The notes under the pieces were generated by a model. That model was not told where the DNA came from, searched no databases, and was given only the letters and a program-made list of their open reading frames with translations. A stretch of DNA of 64,000 bases, from the NCBI RefSeq assembly GCF_002234915.1, contig NZ_NEWD01000007.1:124001-188000 (forward strand), given 5' to 3'. This document shows, one piece after another, positions 43,659 to 52,955 of this stretch. The translations under genes were made by a program, and so were the position numbers. Source of the DNA: Bifidobacterium vansinderenii (lineage in GTDB: Bacteria; Actinomycetota; Actinomycetes; Actinomycetales; Bifidobacteriaceae). Each line of letters begins with the position of its first letter. The stretch's first letter is position 1.

Positions 43659-44903
43659 ATGTCCGCTTCGGAAGCTGAATCGCAATCCGCGCGCCAGTCA
43701 CGCCAGTCAGGTCAATGCCCGGTGCCGTTCGCACCCATCGCCGAATCGATCCCGCCCAACGTGTTCGCCGTCACCGACCAGAAGGTTGCGCGGGCCGTGG
43801 CCGCCGGCGTGGACGTGATCGACCTCGCCAAAGGCAATCCCGACGCCTACCCGGTCGCATTCATCCGCGACGCCGCCAAACAGGCCATCGACGATCCGGC
43901 CAACGCGCGCTACACGCCATTCGATGGAAAACCTACATTCCTCAAGGCGGCCGCCGACTGGTACCGACGCGTGCACGGCGTCGAACTCGACTGGACCACC
44001 CAACTGTTCGCCGTGGAAGGCGCGGTCGACGGTCTCGCCGGACTCTACGCGATCCTCATCGACCGGGGCGACGCGGTCTCGTTCGTCGACCCATACTATC
44101 CGTCGTACCACTGCATGGCCGTGATGCACGGCGCCGAGGAAGTGCTGCTGCCCGCGCTCGCCGACCGCGATTTCCTGCCTGATCTGGACGCGGTGCCGGC
44201 GGAGACCTGGGATCGGGTCAAGATGCTCGTGCTCAACTATCCGAACAACCCCACCGGCGCACAGGCTCCGCTGTCGTTCCTGCGGCGAGCGGTCGAACTG
44301 GCGCACGAGCACCGGTTCGTGATCGTGCACGACTATGCGTACTCCGGTCTAGGCGTGGGGGTGAACGGTGATGTGAACGCGCCGGACGCCCAGCAGCACA
44401 GTATTCTCGAGGTGCCGGGTGCGAATGATGTGGCCGTGGAGGTGTGCTCGCTGTCGAAGATGTACGCGATGGCCGGCTGGCGCGCCGGATTCGTGGCGGG
44501 CAACGAGGCCGTGGTCGCGCGGCTCAAGCTGTACCACTATCAGATGGGATCCATGATCACCGGCAACATTCAGGATGCCGGCGTGGTCGCGCTGGAATCC
44601 GATCAGTCGTGCGTGGCGGAGCTTGCGCAACGGTATGCCGCCCGTCGCCGCATCGTGGCCGAAGGACTGCGCGCGGCCGGACTCAACGTGTTCGATTCCG
44701 CCGGCGGCATCTACGTGTGGGCGCGCGTGCCGGGCAGCTGGACGGGGGAGAGCCTGGCCGATCATCTGCTCGACCAGGCCGCCGTCGCCGTGCTGCCCGG
44801 AACCTGCTTCGGCAAGGTCGGACGCGACTACATTCGTCTGAGCCTGCTCAAGTCCGAGCCGGAGCTGCGCGAGGCCGTGCGGCGCATTGCCGCCACACTG
44901 TAG
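43659..44903 (+). CDS. PLP-dependent aminotransferase, class I/II
   Basis: 414 residues, AAT-I fold. DLAKGNPDAYPVAFIRDA at the N-terminus, RYTPFDGKPTFLKAAADWY, LNYPNNPTGAQ (Asn that contacts PLP), HDYAYSGLG (Asp/Tyr), and SLSKMYAMAGWRAGF with the PLP Lys. IRLSLLKSEPELREAVRRI carries the substrate-carboxylate Arg. GGGAAGGAA sets the start. Similar enzymes act on aspartate, alanine or LL-DAP; the exact substrate is uncertain. It has no coupled neighbour. Confidence 0.88.
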   Translation: MSASEAESQSARQSRQSGQCPVPFAPIAESIPPNVFAVTDQKVARAVAAGVDVIDLAKGNPDAYPVAFIRDAAKQAIDDPANARYTPFDGKPTFLKAAADWYRRVHGVELDWTTQLFAVEGAVDGLAGLYAILIDRGDAVSFVDPYYPSYHCMAVMHGAEEVLLPALADRDFLPDLDAVPAETWDRVKMLVLNYPNNPTGAQAPLSFLRRAVELAHEHRFVIVHDYAYSGLGVGVNGDVNAPDAQQHSILEVPGANDVAVEVCSLSKMYAMAGWRAGFVAGNEAVVARLKLYHYQMGSMITGNIQDAGVVALESDQSCVAELAQRYAARRRIVAEGLRAAGLNVFDSAGGIYVWARVPGSWTGESLADHLLDQAAVAVLPGTCFGKVGRDYIRLSLLKSEPELREAVRRIAATL

Positions 44904-44959
44904 ACGCTCCTGCTTCGACTTGTCCGGATTCGCTTCGACCAGTTTTGACTCGTTTTGGC

Positions 44960-45155
44960 GATTACGTTCTGTTCCCGAGGTAAAACAAACCGTACTCATG
45001 CCGGACGTTTCGATTACGTTCCGTCTTGCATTGATGATGGAACGTAACCGGGGAGGTCGCTTCGGCTACGTTCCATCATGAATCGGGAACGGAACGTAAC
45101 CGAGATGGCAATTACGGTTACGTTCCACTTGGAAGCGATGATGGAACGTAACCGC
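44960..45155. repeat. 52-bp-period array of inverted repeats
   Basis: TACGTTCC (or one mismatch) occurs at 44963, 45015, 45067 and 45119; its complement GGAACGTA occurs at 45039, 45091 and 45143. Every step is exactly 52 bp, with forward-to-reverse offset 24 and reverse-to-forward 28. Other bases of the unit are poorly conserved, apart from GATGATG beside two copies. It lies between the aminotransferase (plus) and the aldo/keto reductase (minus) genes. Confidence 0.8.
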
Positions 45156-45269
45156 AAACGCGGCACCACCACAGACCGCAGCCCGAATGTATTCCACCCC
45201 GTTCGGAGTCGTGACGAATCGCGCAGGGCGCATTTTCTCATACACCGGGCGGCAACCGAACGCGAGCCG

Positions 45270-46247
45270 TCAGCCCACGTGGCGCTCGAAGCGGTGGAAT
45301 CCGAGAATGCCCTCGATCTCGGCCATTGCGTCGTTGGGGATGACCAGGCCGGATGCCTTGAGGTTGCTCTCCAGCTGGCTCGGCTTGCTCGCGCCGGCGA
45401 TCACGCAACTGATCTCCGGATGCTGCAGGATCCACGCCAGCGACAGCACCGCCAGACTCACGCCGAGCTCATTGGCCACCTTGCGCAGCTGCTCCACCTT
45501 GTCCAGATTCTCGTCGGTGAGCAGATCGTTGATCTGATGATCGGCCTGCCACGTGGCGCGCGACCCGGCCGGCAGCGGCTGACCCTTGCGGTACTTGCCG
45601 GTGAGCAGACCCTGCGCGAGCGGCGAGAACGTGGTGATGCCGATGCCGTGGCGGCGGCACGTGCCCATGATCTCGTGCTCGATGTAGCGGTCGATCATGT
45701 TGTACTGCGGCTGCACCACGGTGATCGGATACAGGTTGTAGCGGTCGATGATGCGCTGCGCCTCCTCGAGACGCGCGCCGCCCCACTCCTCGGAGACGCC
45801 GTAGTAGAGCACCTTGCCCTGCGCCACGAGATCGCTCATCGCGCGCAGCGTCTCGGTCAGATCGGTGGTCTCATCGAAACGGTGGCAGTAGTACAGGTCG
45901 ATGTAGTCGGTCTGCATGTTCTTCAGCGTCTGATCGATGCTTTCGAAGATGTGCTTGCGGGACAGGCCACGGTCGTTCACGCCGTCCCCGGTGGGGAAGT
46001 ACACCTTGCTGGAGATGACAAGCTCCTTGCGCGGGTACTGCTTGAGCGTTTCTCCGAGGAATCGCTCGGCGTCGCCGCCCGAGTAGGCGTCGGCGCAGTC
46101 GAAGAAGTTGATGCCGGAATCGTAGGCGAGGCGCACGATGTCGCGCGCCGTGTCGATCTCGGCGGAATCGTTGAGCTGCGTCACCCAGCTGCCCAGTGCG
46201 ATCTCGCTGATCTTGAGTCCGGACTTTCCTACGCTGCGATACTTCAC
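45270..46247 (-). CDS. Aldo/keto reductase (Kv-beta/YghZ-like)
   Basis: 325 residues, NADPH-dependent TIM barrel. KYRSVGKSGLKISEIALGSW, FFDCADAYSGGDAERFLGETL with Asp and Tyr, VISSKVY with Lys, and YYCHRFDETT with His make the AKR tetrad. VVQPQYNMIDRYIEHEI and GASKPSQLESNLKAS bind NADP. The start is GTG at 46247, with AAGGAG five bases upstream. It reduces aldehydes such as methylglyoxal in relatives. Confidence 0.9.
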   Translation of the reverse strand: MKYRSVGKSGLKISEIALGSWVTQLNDSAEIDTARDIVRLAYDSGINFFDCADAYSGGDAERFLGETLKQYPRKELVISSKVYFPTGDGVNDRGLSRKHIFESIDQTLKNMQTDYIDLYYCHRFDETTDLTETLRAMSDLVAQGKVLYYGVSEEWGGARLEEAQRIIDRYNLYPITVVQPQYNMIDRYIEHEIMGTCRRHGIGITTFSPLAQGLLTGKYRKGQPLPAGSRATWQADHQINDLLTDENLDKVEQLRKVANELGVSLAVLSLAWILQHPEISCVIAGASKPSQLESNLKASGLVIPNDAMAEIEGILGFHRFERHVG

Positions 46248-46485
46248 AAATGCTCCTTGGTTGAGCGGAATCCCTTTGTAATCAGTTGCATACCTAGAGT
46301 AGGCCTTCAACCGTACTTGAACGCAAATCCACGGATGAGCCGGATGCCCGATGCAACCGGGTCTGGGCTAGGAGCGGTGCTCACTCCGGCGGGCGGGGCT
46401 AAGGCAGCCGATGCAACTGAGTTTGGGGTGGGGCCTTTGGGGAAATATGAGCTTTGAGTTCCAGACGTCGGCAAATGCTGCTGGC

Positions 46486-46678
46486 TATCTCCAAGTTCTG
46501 ACGTGATTGAAGGGGTTTGCGGACACCAATCTGCAAGTTCTGAAGTTCCCGATCAGGAATCTCGGAGTATGAGCGTTGCAGTTGCAATGACCATACTCCG
46601 TTTTCGAGCTCGGAGAACTTCAGAACTTGGAGATAGATGTCTGTAAGGGGCCCAAATCACTTCAGAACTTGAGGATTG
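46486..46678. repeat. 42-bp-phased nested inverted repeat element (copy 4)
   Basis: Left AAGTTCTG at 46493 and 46535, right CAGAACTT at 46621 and 46663: both 42 bp. TATCTCCAAGTTCTGA (46486) pairs perfectly with TCAGAACTTGGAGATA (46620-46635), so arms can also pair crosswise. A central hairpin CGGAGTATG (46563) / CATACTCCG (46592) contains TTGCA/TGCAA. A 60-bp direct repeat of ATGCAAC (46351, 46411) lies upstream. No gene is seen from 46248 to 47219. Confidence 0.82.
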
Positions 46679-46770
46679 CTGTTCTTCGCGAAGTATTCGG
46701 GACTTATCGACGGCAATGGGCGAGGGAAGCGACCGATTTGGAACCCGCACGGTGCGTTGCTGCGGTCTAA

Positions 46771-46960
46771 CTTCGAGTTCTGTGCGGATTTTCCGTGGGC
46801 TCAGACACCAATCCTCGAGTTCTGTGCGCGGAATTCACCATATCCGAAGTATGACCCTTGATATTTCAGGTCTCATACTTCGCATATTCTTCCGACGCCG
46901 CACAGAACTCGAGGATTGATGGTTGCAACACCTCCAAATTCGCACAGAACACGGAGATTG
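46771..46960. repeat. 42-bp-phased nested inverted repeat element (copy 5)
   Basis: Left TTCTGTGC at 46778 and 46820, right GCACAGAA at 46900 and 46942: both 42 bp. CAGACACCAATCCTCGAG is in L2. Central hairpin CGAAGTATG (46845) / CATACTTCG (46874) is identical to that of copy 1. It follows copy 4 after 92 bp, so the two form a tandem pair of different subtypes. From 46961 to 47219 only weak inverted repeats are seen. Confidence 0.82.
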
Positions 46961-47219
46961 CTCGAATTTCGAGCTTGAAGAGGTTGTAAGCCGAACACAG
47001 CATGGTCATTATCACAGCCCGGTCAGCGAGGAACCCCAGTCGACGAAGAGCCTTTAGTCCAAGGCCGCCCGCCAACTGGGGTGATGCGCCAGTGGGAGTA
47101 CGAGCTGAGGCACAAACACGGGAAGGAGGGCGATACGAGGCTCCTCCCCGTTATCCAACGCGTGCGCCGCATCGTGAACAAGACCGGCAGACGGCTTGCT
47201 CACGATACGACGCACATGC

Positions 47220-48482
47220 CTAGAGCCCGGCCGTATCCGGTGGATCGCGGAGAACTCCAAGAAACAGAGGAGCCGTGCCGTTGTCTCCGGGCAGATTGGC
47301 GTAAAGCTCATAAATAAAGGGCCGATCCACGCGCACGGTCACCGTCGTGTCCGGCTTTGGCGGCGGGCCACCTAGATATGAAATGCCGAACATGGTGTAT
47401 GCGGCGGCCTTGGCGCCTTCCTCGGTGACCTCCATGCGAGTCTCCTGAATGGCTTGGCCGATGTACAGGGGATCGTCGGCCATGGCGGAGAATTCCGCGC
47501 GGCCGGGGTCGAATGCGCGTGCGATGCCTAGGGCGTTCAGACGTGTTTGCAATGCGTCGGTATCGAACGTGGCACCGGTGACGAATCGTGGCATGGTCAA
47601 GTCCACCTGCCGTCGCCAACTGCGTGTTGCCGGGGTGGCAAAAGCCTCATCAAGTAATGGTGCATTGTCCAAAAGCCGGTCAAGACGGACGGATTCGTCG
47701 GGCAGGATAACGCTTACGCCTCCTTGCCGGCCTCTGAACGGAAGGGTGACCTTGGTCCATCCGTCGCCGCGCGTGTATCCGATGGCGGTCGATGTCTGGT
47801 GCATCATAGGCGTAAGTGCATCGCCGTGCATGCCATGAAATGTTTCGGGCCGGGTCAGCTCCTTGTCGAACGTACTGTTCCAGCGGCCATTGGAGATCAG
47901 TGCGTTCAGCAGCACCAGCACGGATAACGGCTCCACGTCAATGTTCGGCTTGATCATGCCGTTGGTGTGCTCGCTTACCCAATCCGACATGCGACGACCG
48001 GTGGTCTGGCCGAACGGCTCGTGGTCGAATACTTCGGCCTCGCATCGTCGAATGCCGGCAAGCCATTCCCGGTGCGGAGTGATTCCGCCGCGAATCCACA
48101 GCGAGTCAGCGATCCGATGGACGCCGGTGGCGTTGAGTGCACTGCGGAAGTCTCTCAGATCATCTGCGGTCGCATCCTGGGAACGCAGTGCGGTCTGCAG
48201 CTCTCGTCGGGTTTCACCGGACGCGCCTGTGGTGGTCAGAGCCAGTGCCATCCATAGGGAGGTCGGCGAATAGTTGATGTTGCCGTCACCGGCCAGGAAT
48301 ATGGGAGCGGAGGCATGGGCGAATCCGCGGATTGCATCCGTCACGCAATCGGGGGCCAACGGCGGAGGCGCCACGTCCTCGTTCTCATGCTCGTCCCATT
48401 CCTCGTCGTCCCAGTCTTCGTCGGCTTCGTCATCCATCCGCGTATCATCGCCGATCACAAATTCCTCTTCGTCGTCCATCAT
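47220..48482 (-). CDS. Serpin (serine protease inhibitor)
   Basis: 420 residues. Serpin landmarks are NINYSPTSLWMALALTTTGA, LVLLNALISNGRWNSTFD, the hinge MEVTEEGAKAAAYTM (EEGAKAAA about 354-361, close to consensus EEGTEAAA, so loop insertion and inhibition are expected) and VDRPFIYEL...PLFLGVLRDP. Counting 17 residues from the hinge Glu places P1 near the Tyr-Leu pair before GGPPP, which suggests a chymotrypsin- or elastase-like target; this is an estimate. No signal peptide is visible; the first 40 residues are strongly acidic. Bifidobacterial serpins are known to act on host elastases. Confidence 0.93.
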   Translation of the reverse strand: MMDDEEEFVIGDDTRMDDEADEDWDDEEWDEHENEDVAPPPLAPDCVTDAIRGFAHASAPIFLAGDGNINYSPTSLWMALALTTTGASGETRRELQTALRSQDATADDLRDFRSALNATGVHRIADSLWIRGGITPHREWLAGIRRCEAEVFDHEPFGQTTGRRMSDWVSEHTNGMIKPNIDVEPLSVLVLLNALISNGRWNSTFDKELTRPETFHGMHGDALTPMMHQTSTAIGYTRGDGWTKVTLPFRGRQGGVSVILPDESVRLDRLLDNAPLLDEAFATPATRSWRRQVDLTMPRFVTGATFDTDALQTRLNALGIARAFDPGRAEFSAMADDPLYIGQAIQETRMEVTEEGAKAAAYTMFGISYLGGPPPKPDTTVTVRVDRPFIYELYANLPGDNGTAPLFLGVLRDPPDTAGL

Positions 48483-48619
48483 CCTCTATTCCTCCTCGAA
48501 CAGAACGCCAACGCTACGGCATATGCAACCGCAACGGCGCGTGCATTTCCACAATACCCGAAGCATTCGTATTCAATACCCGATCGAACGCTCCCATCAG
48601 ATGACGCATCCAGCCAAAC

Positions 48620-48712
48620 TTGGTAGTCGAAACGCGACCTGGTGGTTGATTTGGTAGTCGAAACGCGACGTGGCGGTTGAGTTGGTAGTCGAAGCGTGAC
48701 GTTTCAGACGCT
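48620..48712. repeat. 31-bp tandem repeat, three copies
   Basis: TTGGTAGTCGAAACGCGAC recurs at 48620, 48651 and 48682 (the last with AAGCGTGAC), 31 bp apart. GACTACCAAGTT near 48739 is an inverted partial copy. It is followed by degenerate GGATGCGGTTGGATGCGG-type repeats to about 48835. It lies upstream of serpin and downstream of purL. No gene is seen in 48483-49054. Confidence 0.75.
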
Positions 48713-48887
48713 GTGTGAGGGTTCACGCTGTCCCGTTTGGACTACCAAGTTCGGTTGGTTTCGGTTGGATGCAGTCGGTTTCGATCGGATGCGGTTGGAT
48801 GCGGCCGGATGCAGTTGGACTACGCCGGACGCCGGGCTGCCGAATACCCGTCGTACCAGTCGGATTCGCAATGAACGGCAAGACGAC

Positions 48888-48923
48888 AGAGGGGACGGAA
48901 CCGAGATAGGTTCCGTCCCCTCT
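48888..48923 (-). terminator. Hairpin downstream of purL
   Basis: AGAGGGGACGGAACC/GGTTCCGTCCCCTCT, 15 bp perfect with a six-base loop, 130 bp past the purL stop. On the minus strand UCUGUCGUCUU follows, so the U-run is weak. It is the best terminator candidate for the purT-purC-purL direction. Confidence 0.55.
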
Positions 48924-49054
48924 GGATTAGGAGAAGCGTGCGTGCGGCAGGATCACGTCGATCTCACCGCATATGTCGTATATCGATCGTGCGCGGTCCG
49001 ACGACCGAATGGCCGCGGACCACGCACAAATCGAATCGCGATCGCGTACGAGTC

Positions 49055-52000
49055 TTACGCGGCGAAGTACTCCACGCCGGCCTCGAAGAGCGGCTGGTAC
49101 TTGTCGCCGGGCACGTTCACGTAGAGACCGTTGCCGGAGCGCTCCGAGTGACCCATCTTGCCGAACACGCGGCCGTCGGGGCTGGTGATGCCCTCCACTG
49201 CGAGCAGCGAGCCGTTCGGGTTCACGTCCAGATCCATGCTCGGCACGCCGTTCTCGTCCACGTACTGCGTGGCGATCTGGCCGTTGGCCTTGAGCTGCGC
49301 CAGCACCTCGTCGGAGGCCACGAAGCGGCCCTCGCCGTGGGAGATGGCCACGGTGTGCACGTCGCCCACGTTGGTGCGGGCCAGCCACGGGGACAGGTCG
49401 GAGGCCACGCGGGTGCGCACCAGACGGCTCTGGTGGCGGCCGATCGTGTTGAACGTCAGCGTCGGGCATTCGGCGGTCATCGGCACGATGTCGCCGTACG
49501 GCACCAGACCCAGCTTGATGAGCGCTTGGAAGCCGTTGCAGATGCCCAGCATCAGACCGTCGCGGTTCTTCAGCAGGTCGCGCACCGCCTCGGTGACGGC
49601 CGGAGCGCGGAAGAACGCGGTGATGAACTTGGCGGAGCCGTCGGGCTCGTCGCCGCCGGAGAAGCCGCCGGGGATCATCACGATCTGGCTGCGCTTGATC
49701 TCCTCGACCAGCGCGGCGGTGGACTCGGCCACGGCGGCCGGCGTGAGGTTGTTCACGATCAGCGTGGTGGCCTCGGCGCCCGCACGCTCGAAGGCGGCGG
49801 CCGTGTCGTACTCGCAGTTGTTGCCGGGGAACACGGGGATGACCACGTGCGGCTTGGCAACGGGGGAGCCCACGTACACGGTCTTCTTCGGCGCATTGAA
49901 GCTCACGGCCTCGACGGCGTCGCCATGACCACGGTACGGGAACACCTCCTCCATGCCATGCTCCCAGGACTCCTGCAGCACGGCCAGATCGAGGTCCTCG
50001 CCGGCGGCGTGCAGCACGTACGCCTCGGTGGTCTCGCCGATCTTGCCCATGCACACGAGGTTCGACACCGCGGGCAGCTTGCCGTTGTCGGCCAGCTCCA
50101 CGATGAAGCTGCCGTACGCCGGAGTGAACAGGTCGTCCACGGCGATCGAATCATCGAGCGCCACGCCGATGCGGTTGCCCAGCGTGTCCTTGAACAGGGT
50201 CTCGGCGGTGCAGCCGTAGCCCGGAGTGGACACGGACACGACCTGACCGTCCTCGATCAGGCCCTCGACCGCGGCCAGCACCTCGATCAGGCTCTCCGGA
50301 TCCGGGGTCAGACCGTCGGCCTGGTAGCGCGGCGCGATGCGCACCAGCGTGTGGCCGGCCTTCTTGAACTCGGGGGAGGTGGCACGGTCCATCGGCCCGA
50401 CGGCCACGGCGAAGCTCACCAGGGTCGGAGGCACGTCGAGATCCTCGAAGCTGCCGGACATGGAGTCCTTGCCGCCGATCGCGCCCACACCGAGATCGAT
50501 CTGCGCCATGAGCGCGCCGAGCACGGCGGCCATGGGCTTGCCCCAGCGCTTGGGATCCTCGCGCAGCTTCTCGAAGTACTCCTGGAACGTCAGGTAGGCG
50601 TCCTCGCGGCGGAAGCCGGCGGCCACCAGCTTGGAGATGGACTCCACCACCGACAGGTACGCGCCGGTGAACTGGTTCTTCTCCATGATGTACGGGTTGA
50701 AGCCCCAGGCCATTGCGGAGGCGGTGGTGGTCTCGCCGAACACCGGGAACTTGGCGACCATGGCCTGCGATGGGGTGAGCTGACGCTTGCCGCCGAACGG
50801 CATGAGCACGGTGGCCGCGCCGATCGTGGAGTCGAAGCGCTCGGACAGACCCTTGTTGGAGGCCACGTTGATGTCGGTGACCAGGTCGTGCATGCGCTCG
50901 GCGAGCGTGTCGCCCTTCCACGGGGTGGCGTAGGTGCCGCCCTGCTCTACGTGAGCGTCCATGTACTTGGGGGCGCCGTTGGAGTTGAGGAACGCGCGGC
51001 TCAGGTTCACGATGGTGTCGCCGTTCCACGTCATGACCATGCGCGGATCCTCGGTGACGGTGGCGATGACCGTGGCCTCGAGGTTCTCCTCGCGGGCGTA
51101 GCCCAGGAACTCGTCCACGTCGTCGGCGGCCACGTCCACGGCCATGCGCTCCTGCGATTCGGAGATGGCCAGCTCGGTGCCGTCAAGACCCTCGTACTTC
51201 TTGGTGACCTTGTCGAGATCGATGGTCAGACCGTCGGCGATCTCACCGGTGGCTACGGACACACCGCCCGCACCGAAGTCGTTGCAGCGCTTGATCAGAC
51301 GGCAGGCGTCGCCGCGGCGGAACAGACGCTGCAGTTTGCGCTCGATCGGGGCGTTGCCCTTCTGTACCTCGGCGCCGCATTCCTCGAGGGAGTCGATGTC
51401 GAGCTGCTTGGAGGAGCCGGTGGCGCCGCCGATGCCGTCACGGCCGGTGCGGCCGCCGAGCAGGATGATCTTGTCGCCGGGGGCCGGGGTCTCGCGACGC
51501 ACGTGGTCGGCCGGAGTGGCACCCACCACGGCGCCGATCTCCATGCGCTTGGCCACGTAGCCGGGGTGGTAGAGCTCGTTGACCTGACCGGTGGCCAGAC
51601 CGATCTGGTTGCCGTAGGAGCTGTAGCCGGCGGCCGCGGTGGTCACGAGCTTGCGCTGCGGCAGCTTGCCCTCAAGCGTCTCGGAGACCGGCACGGTCGG
51701 ATCGGCGGCGCCGGTCACGCGCATGGCCTGGTACACGTAGGAGCGGCCCGACAGGGGGTCGCGGATGCAGCCGCCGATGCAGGTGGCCGCGCCACCGAAC
51801 GGCTCGATCTCCGTGGGGTGGTTGTGCGTCTCGTTCTTGAACAGGAACAGCCAGTTCTGGTCCTCGCCGTTCACGTCCACCTTCACCTTCACGGTGCAGG
51901 CGTTGATCTCCTCGGACTCGTCGAGGTTCTTCAGCACGCCCTTGGCCTTGAGGTACTTGGCACCGATCGTGCCCATGTCCATCAGGCACACGGGCTTGGC

Positions 52001-52777
52001 GTCACGGCCCAGTTCGTGGCGGATGGCCATGTACTTGTCGAACGCGGCCTTGACCACGGCGTCGTCGATCTCAATGTTCGTCAGCTGCGTGCCGAACGTC
52101 GTGTGACGGCAGTGATCCGACCAGTACGTGTCGATCACCTTGATCTCGGTGATGGTGGGGTTGCGCTGCTCGCCGGCGAAGTACTCCTGACACACCTTGA
52201 TGTCGGCCAGATCCATGGCCAGACCACGGTCGGCGATGAACTGCTCGAGACCGGCCTCGTCCAGATCGAGGAAGCCGTCGATGACCTCCACCTTGCCGGG
52301 CACGGCCACGTCCATCTTCAGGGTGTCGCGCGTGGCGAGCGAGGCCTCACGGGCCTCGACCGGGTTGATCACGTAGTGCTTGATCGTGGCGACATCGGCG
52401 TCGGTGAGCGCGCCCTCGAGCACGTACACCTTGGCGCTGCGCACGTCCGGACGCTCGCCCTGGCTGATCAGCTGGATGCACTCGCTGGCGGAGTCGGCGC
52501 GCTGGTCGAACTGGCCGGGAAGGAACTCGGTGGCGAACACCTTGGCGTCGCCGAAGTCGGGCAGCTCGGCGAACACGTTGTCCACCTGCGGCTCGCTGAA
52601 CACGACGGGCGTGGCCTCGGCGAACAGCTCCTCGCTGATGCCCTCCACGTCGTAACGGTTGATGATGCGAAGGCCGGTCAGCGCGTCGATGCCGAGGATC
52701 GTGCGCAGTTCGTTGCCCAGCTGCTGGGCCTCAACGTCGAAACCGGGCTTCTTTTCCACGTAAATGCGAAAGACCAC
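49055..52777 (-). CDS. purL: Phosphoribosylformylglycinamidine synthase, single-chain
   Basis: 1240 residues. It converts FGAR + Gln + ATP to FGAM. The N-terminal PurS-like part is followed by STWSDHCRHTTF-like YWSDHCRHTTF, the ATP loops NETHNHPTEIEPFGGAATCIGGCIRDPLSG and the GATase domain. That domain holds VFPGNNCEYDTAAAFERAGAE, VMIPGGFSGGDEPDG and GICNGFQ with catalytic Cys 1080. Fusion of PurS, PurL and PurQ in one chain is usual in proteobacteria and known in bifidobacteria, unlike most actinobacteria. Last of purT-purC-purL here. Confidence 0.97.
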   Translation of the reverse strand: MVFRIYVEKKPGFDVEAQQLGNELRTILGIDALTGLRIINRYDVEGISEELFAEATPVVFSEPQVDNVFAELPDFGDAKVFATEFLPGQFDQRADSASECIQLISQGERPDVRSAKVYVLEGALTDADVATIKHYVINPVEAREASLATRDTLKMDVAVPGKVEVIDGFLDLDEAGLEQFIADRGLAMDLADIKVCQEYFAGEQRNPTITEIKVIDTYWSDHCRHTTFGTQLTNIEIDDAVVKAAFDKYMAIRHELGRDAKPVCLMDMGTIGAKYLKAKGVLKNLDESEEINACTVKVKVDVNGEDQNWLFLFKNETHNHPTEIEPFGGAATCIGGCIRDPLSGRSYVYQAMRVTGAADPTVPVSETLEGKLPQRKLVTTAAAGYSSYGNQIGLATGQVNELYHPGYVAKRMEIGAVVGATPADHVRRETPAPGDKIILLGGRTGRDGIGGATGSSKQLDIDSLEECGAEVQKGNAPIERKLQRLFRRGDACRLIKRCNDFGAGGVSVATGEIADGLTIDLDKVTKKYEGLDGTELAISESQERMAVDVAADDVDEFLGYAREENLEATVIATVTEDPRMVMTWNGDTIVNLSRAFLNSNGAPKYMDAHVEQGGTYATPWKGDTLAERMHDLVTDINVASNKGLSERFDSTIGAATVLMPFGGKRQLTPSQAMVAKFPVFGETTTASAMAWGFNPYIMEKNQFTGAYLSVVESISKLVAAGFRREDAYLTFQEYFEKLREDPKRWGKPMAAVLGALMAQIDLGVGAIGGKDSMSGSFEDLDVPPTLVSFAVAVGPMDRATSPEFKKAGHTLVRIAPRYQADGLTPDPESLIEVLAAVEGLIEDGQVVSVSTPGYGCTAETLFKDTLGNRIGVALDDSIAVDDLFTPAYGSFIVELADNGKLPAVSNLVCMGKIGETTEAYVLHAAGEDLDLAVLQESWEHGMEEVFPYRGHGDAVEAVSFNAPKKTVYVGSPVAKPHVVIPVFPGNNCEYDTAAAFERAGAEATTLIVNNLTPAAVAESTAALVEEIKRSQIVMIPGGFSGGDEPDGSAKFITAFFRAPAVTEAVRDLLKNRDGLMLGICNGFQALIKLGLVPYGDIVPMTAECPTLTFNTIGRHQSRLVRTRVASDLSPWLARTNVGDVHTVAISHGEGRFVASDEVLAQLKANGQIATQYVDENGVPSMDLDVNPNGSLLAVEGITSPDGRVFGKMGHSERSGNGLYVNVPGDKYQPLFEAGVEYFAA

Positions 52778-52800
52778 TGCGGTTTTCCTTTCTTACCAAT

Positions 52801-52933
52801 TTGGCTTCCCCTTGAGGGGAAGCTGTCGAGCACAGCGAGACTGATGGGTGACATGGGCACGTACCGGATGGATATGCATCAACCCACCTCATCAGTCAGC
52901 CTGCGGCTGCCAGCTTCCCCTCAAGGGGAAGCC
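52801..52933. repeat. Paired REP-like palindromes between purC and purL
   Basis: GGCTTCCCCTTGAGGGGAAGC at 52801 and CTTCCCCTCAAGGGGAAGCC ending at 52933 are opposite-facing family members. Tails GACTGATGGGTGA and CCTCATCAGTCAGCC with inner hairpin GCCTGCGGC lie between. Together they make a compound structure filling the 178-bp purC-purL gap, so it would lie within the operon mRNA. Confidence 0.75.
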
Positions 52934-52955
52934 AATGAATCGGATATGACGGAGG

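Noticed and set aside
44960-45155. Possible CRISPR array
   Set aside because: The repeated part is only about 8-10 bp, alternates in orientation and has no conserved full repeat; no cas genes are present.
47081-47317. Short plus-strand open frame before serpin
   Set aside because: It overlaps the serpin 3' end on the other strand, has no ribosome site and no recognisable motif.
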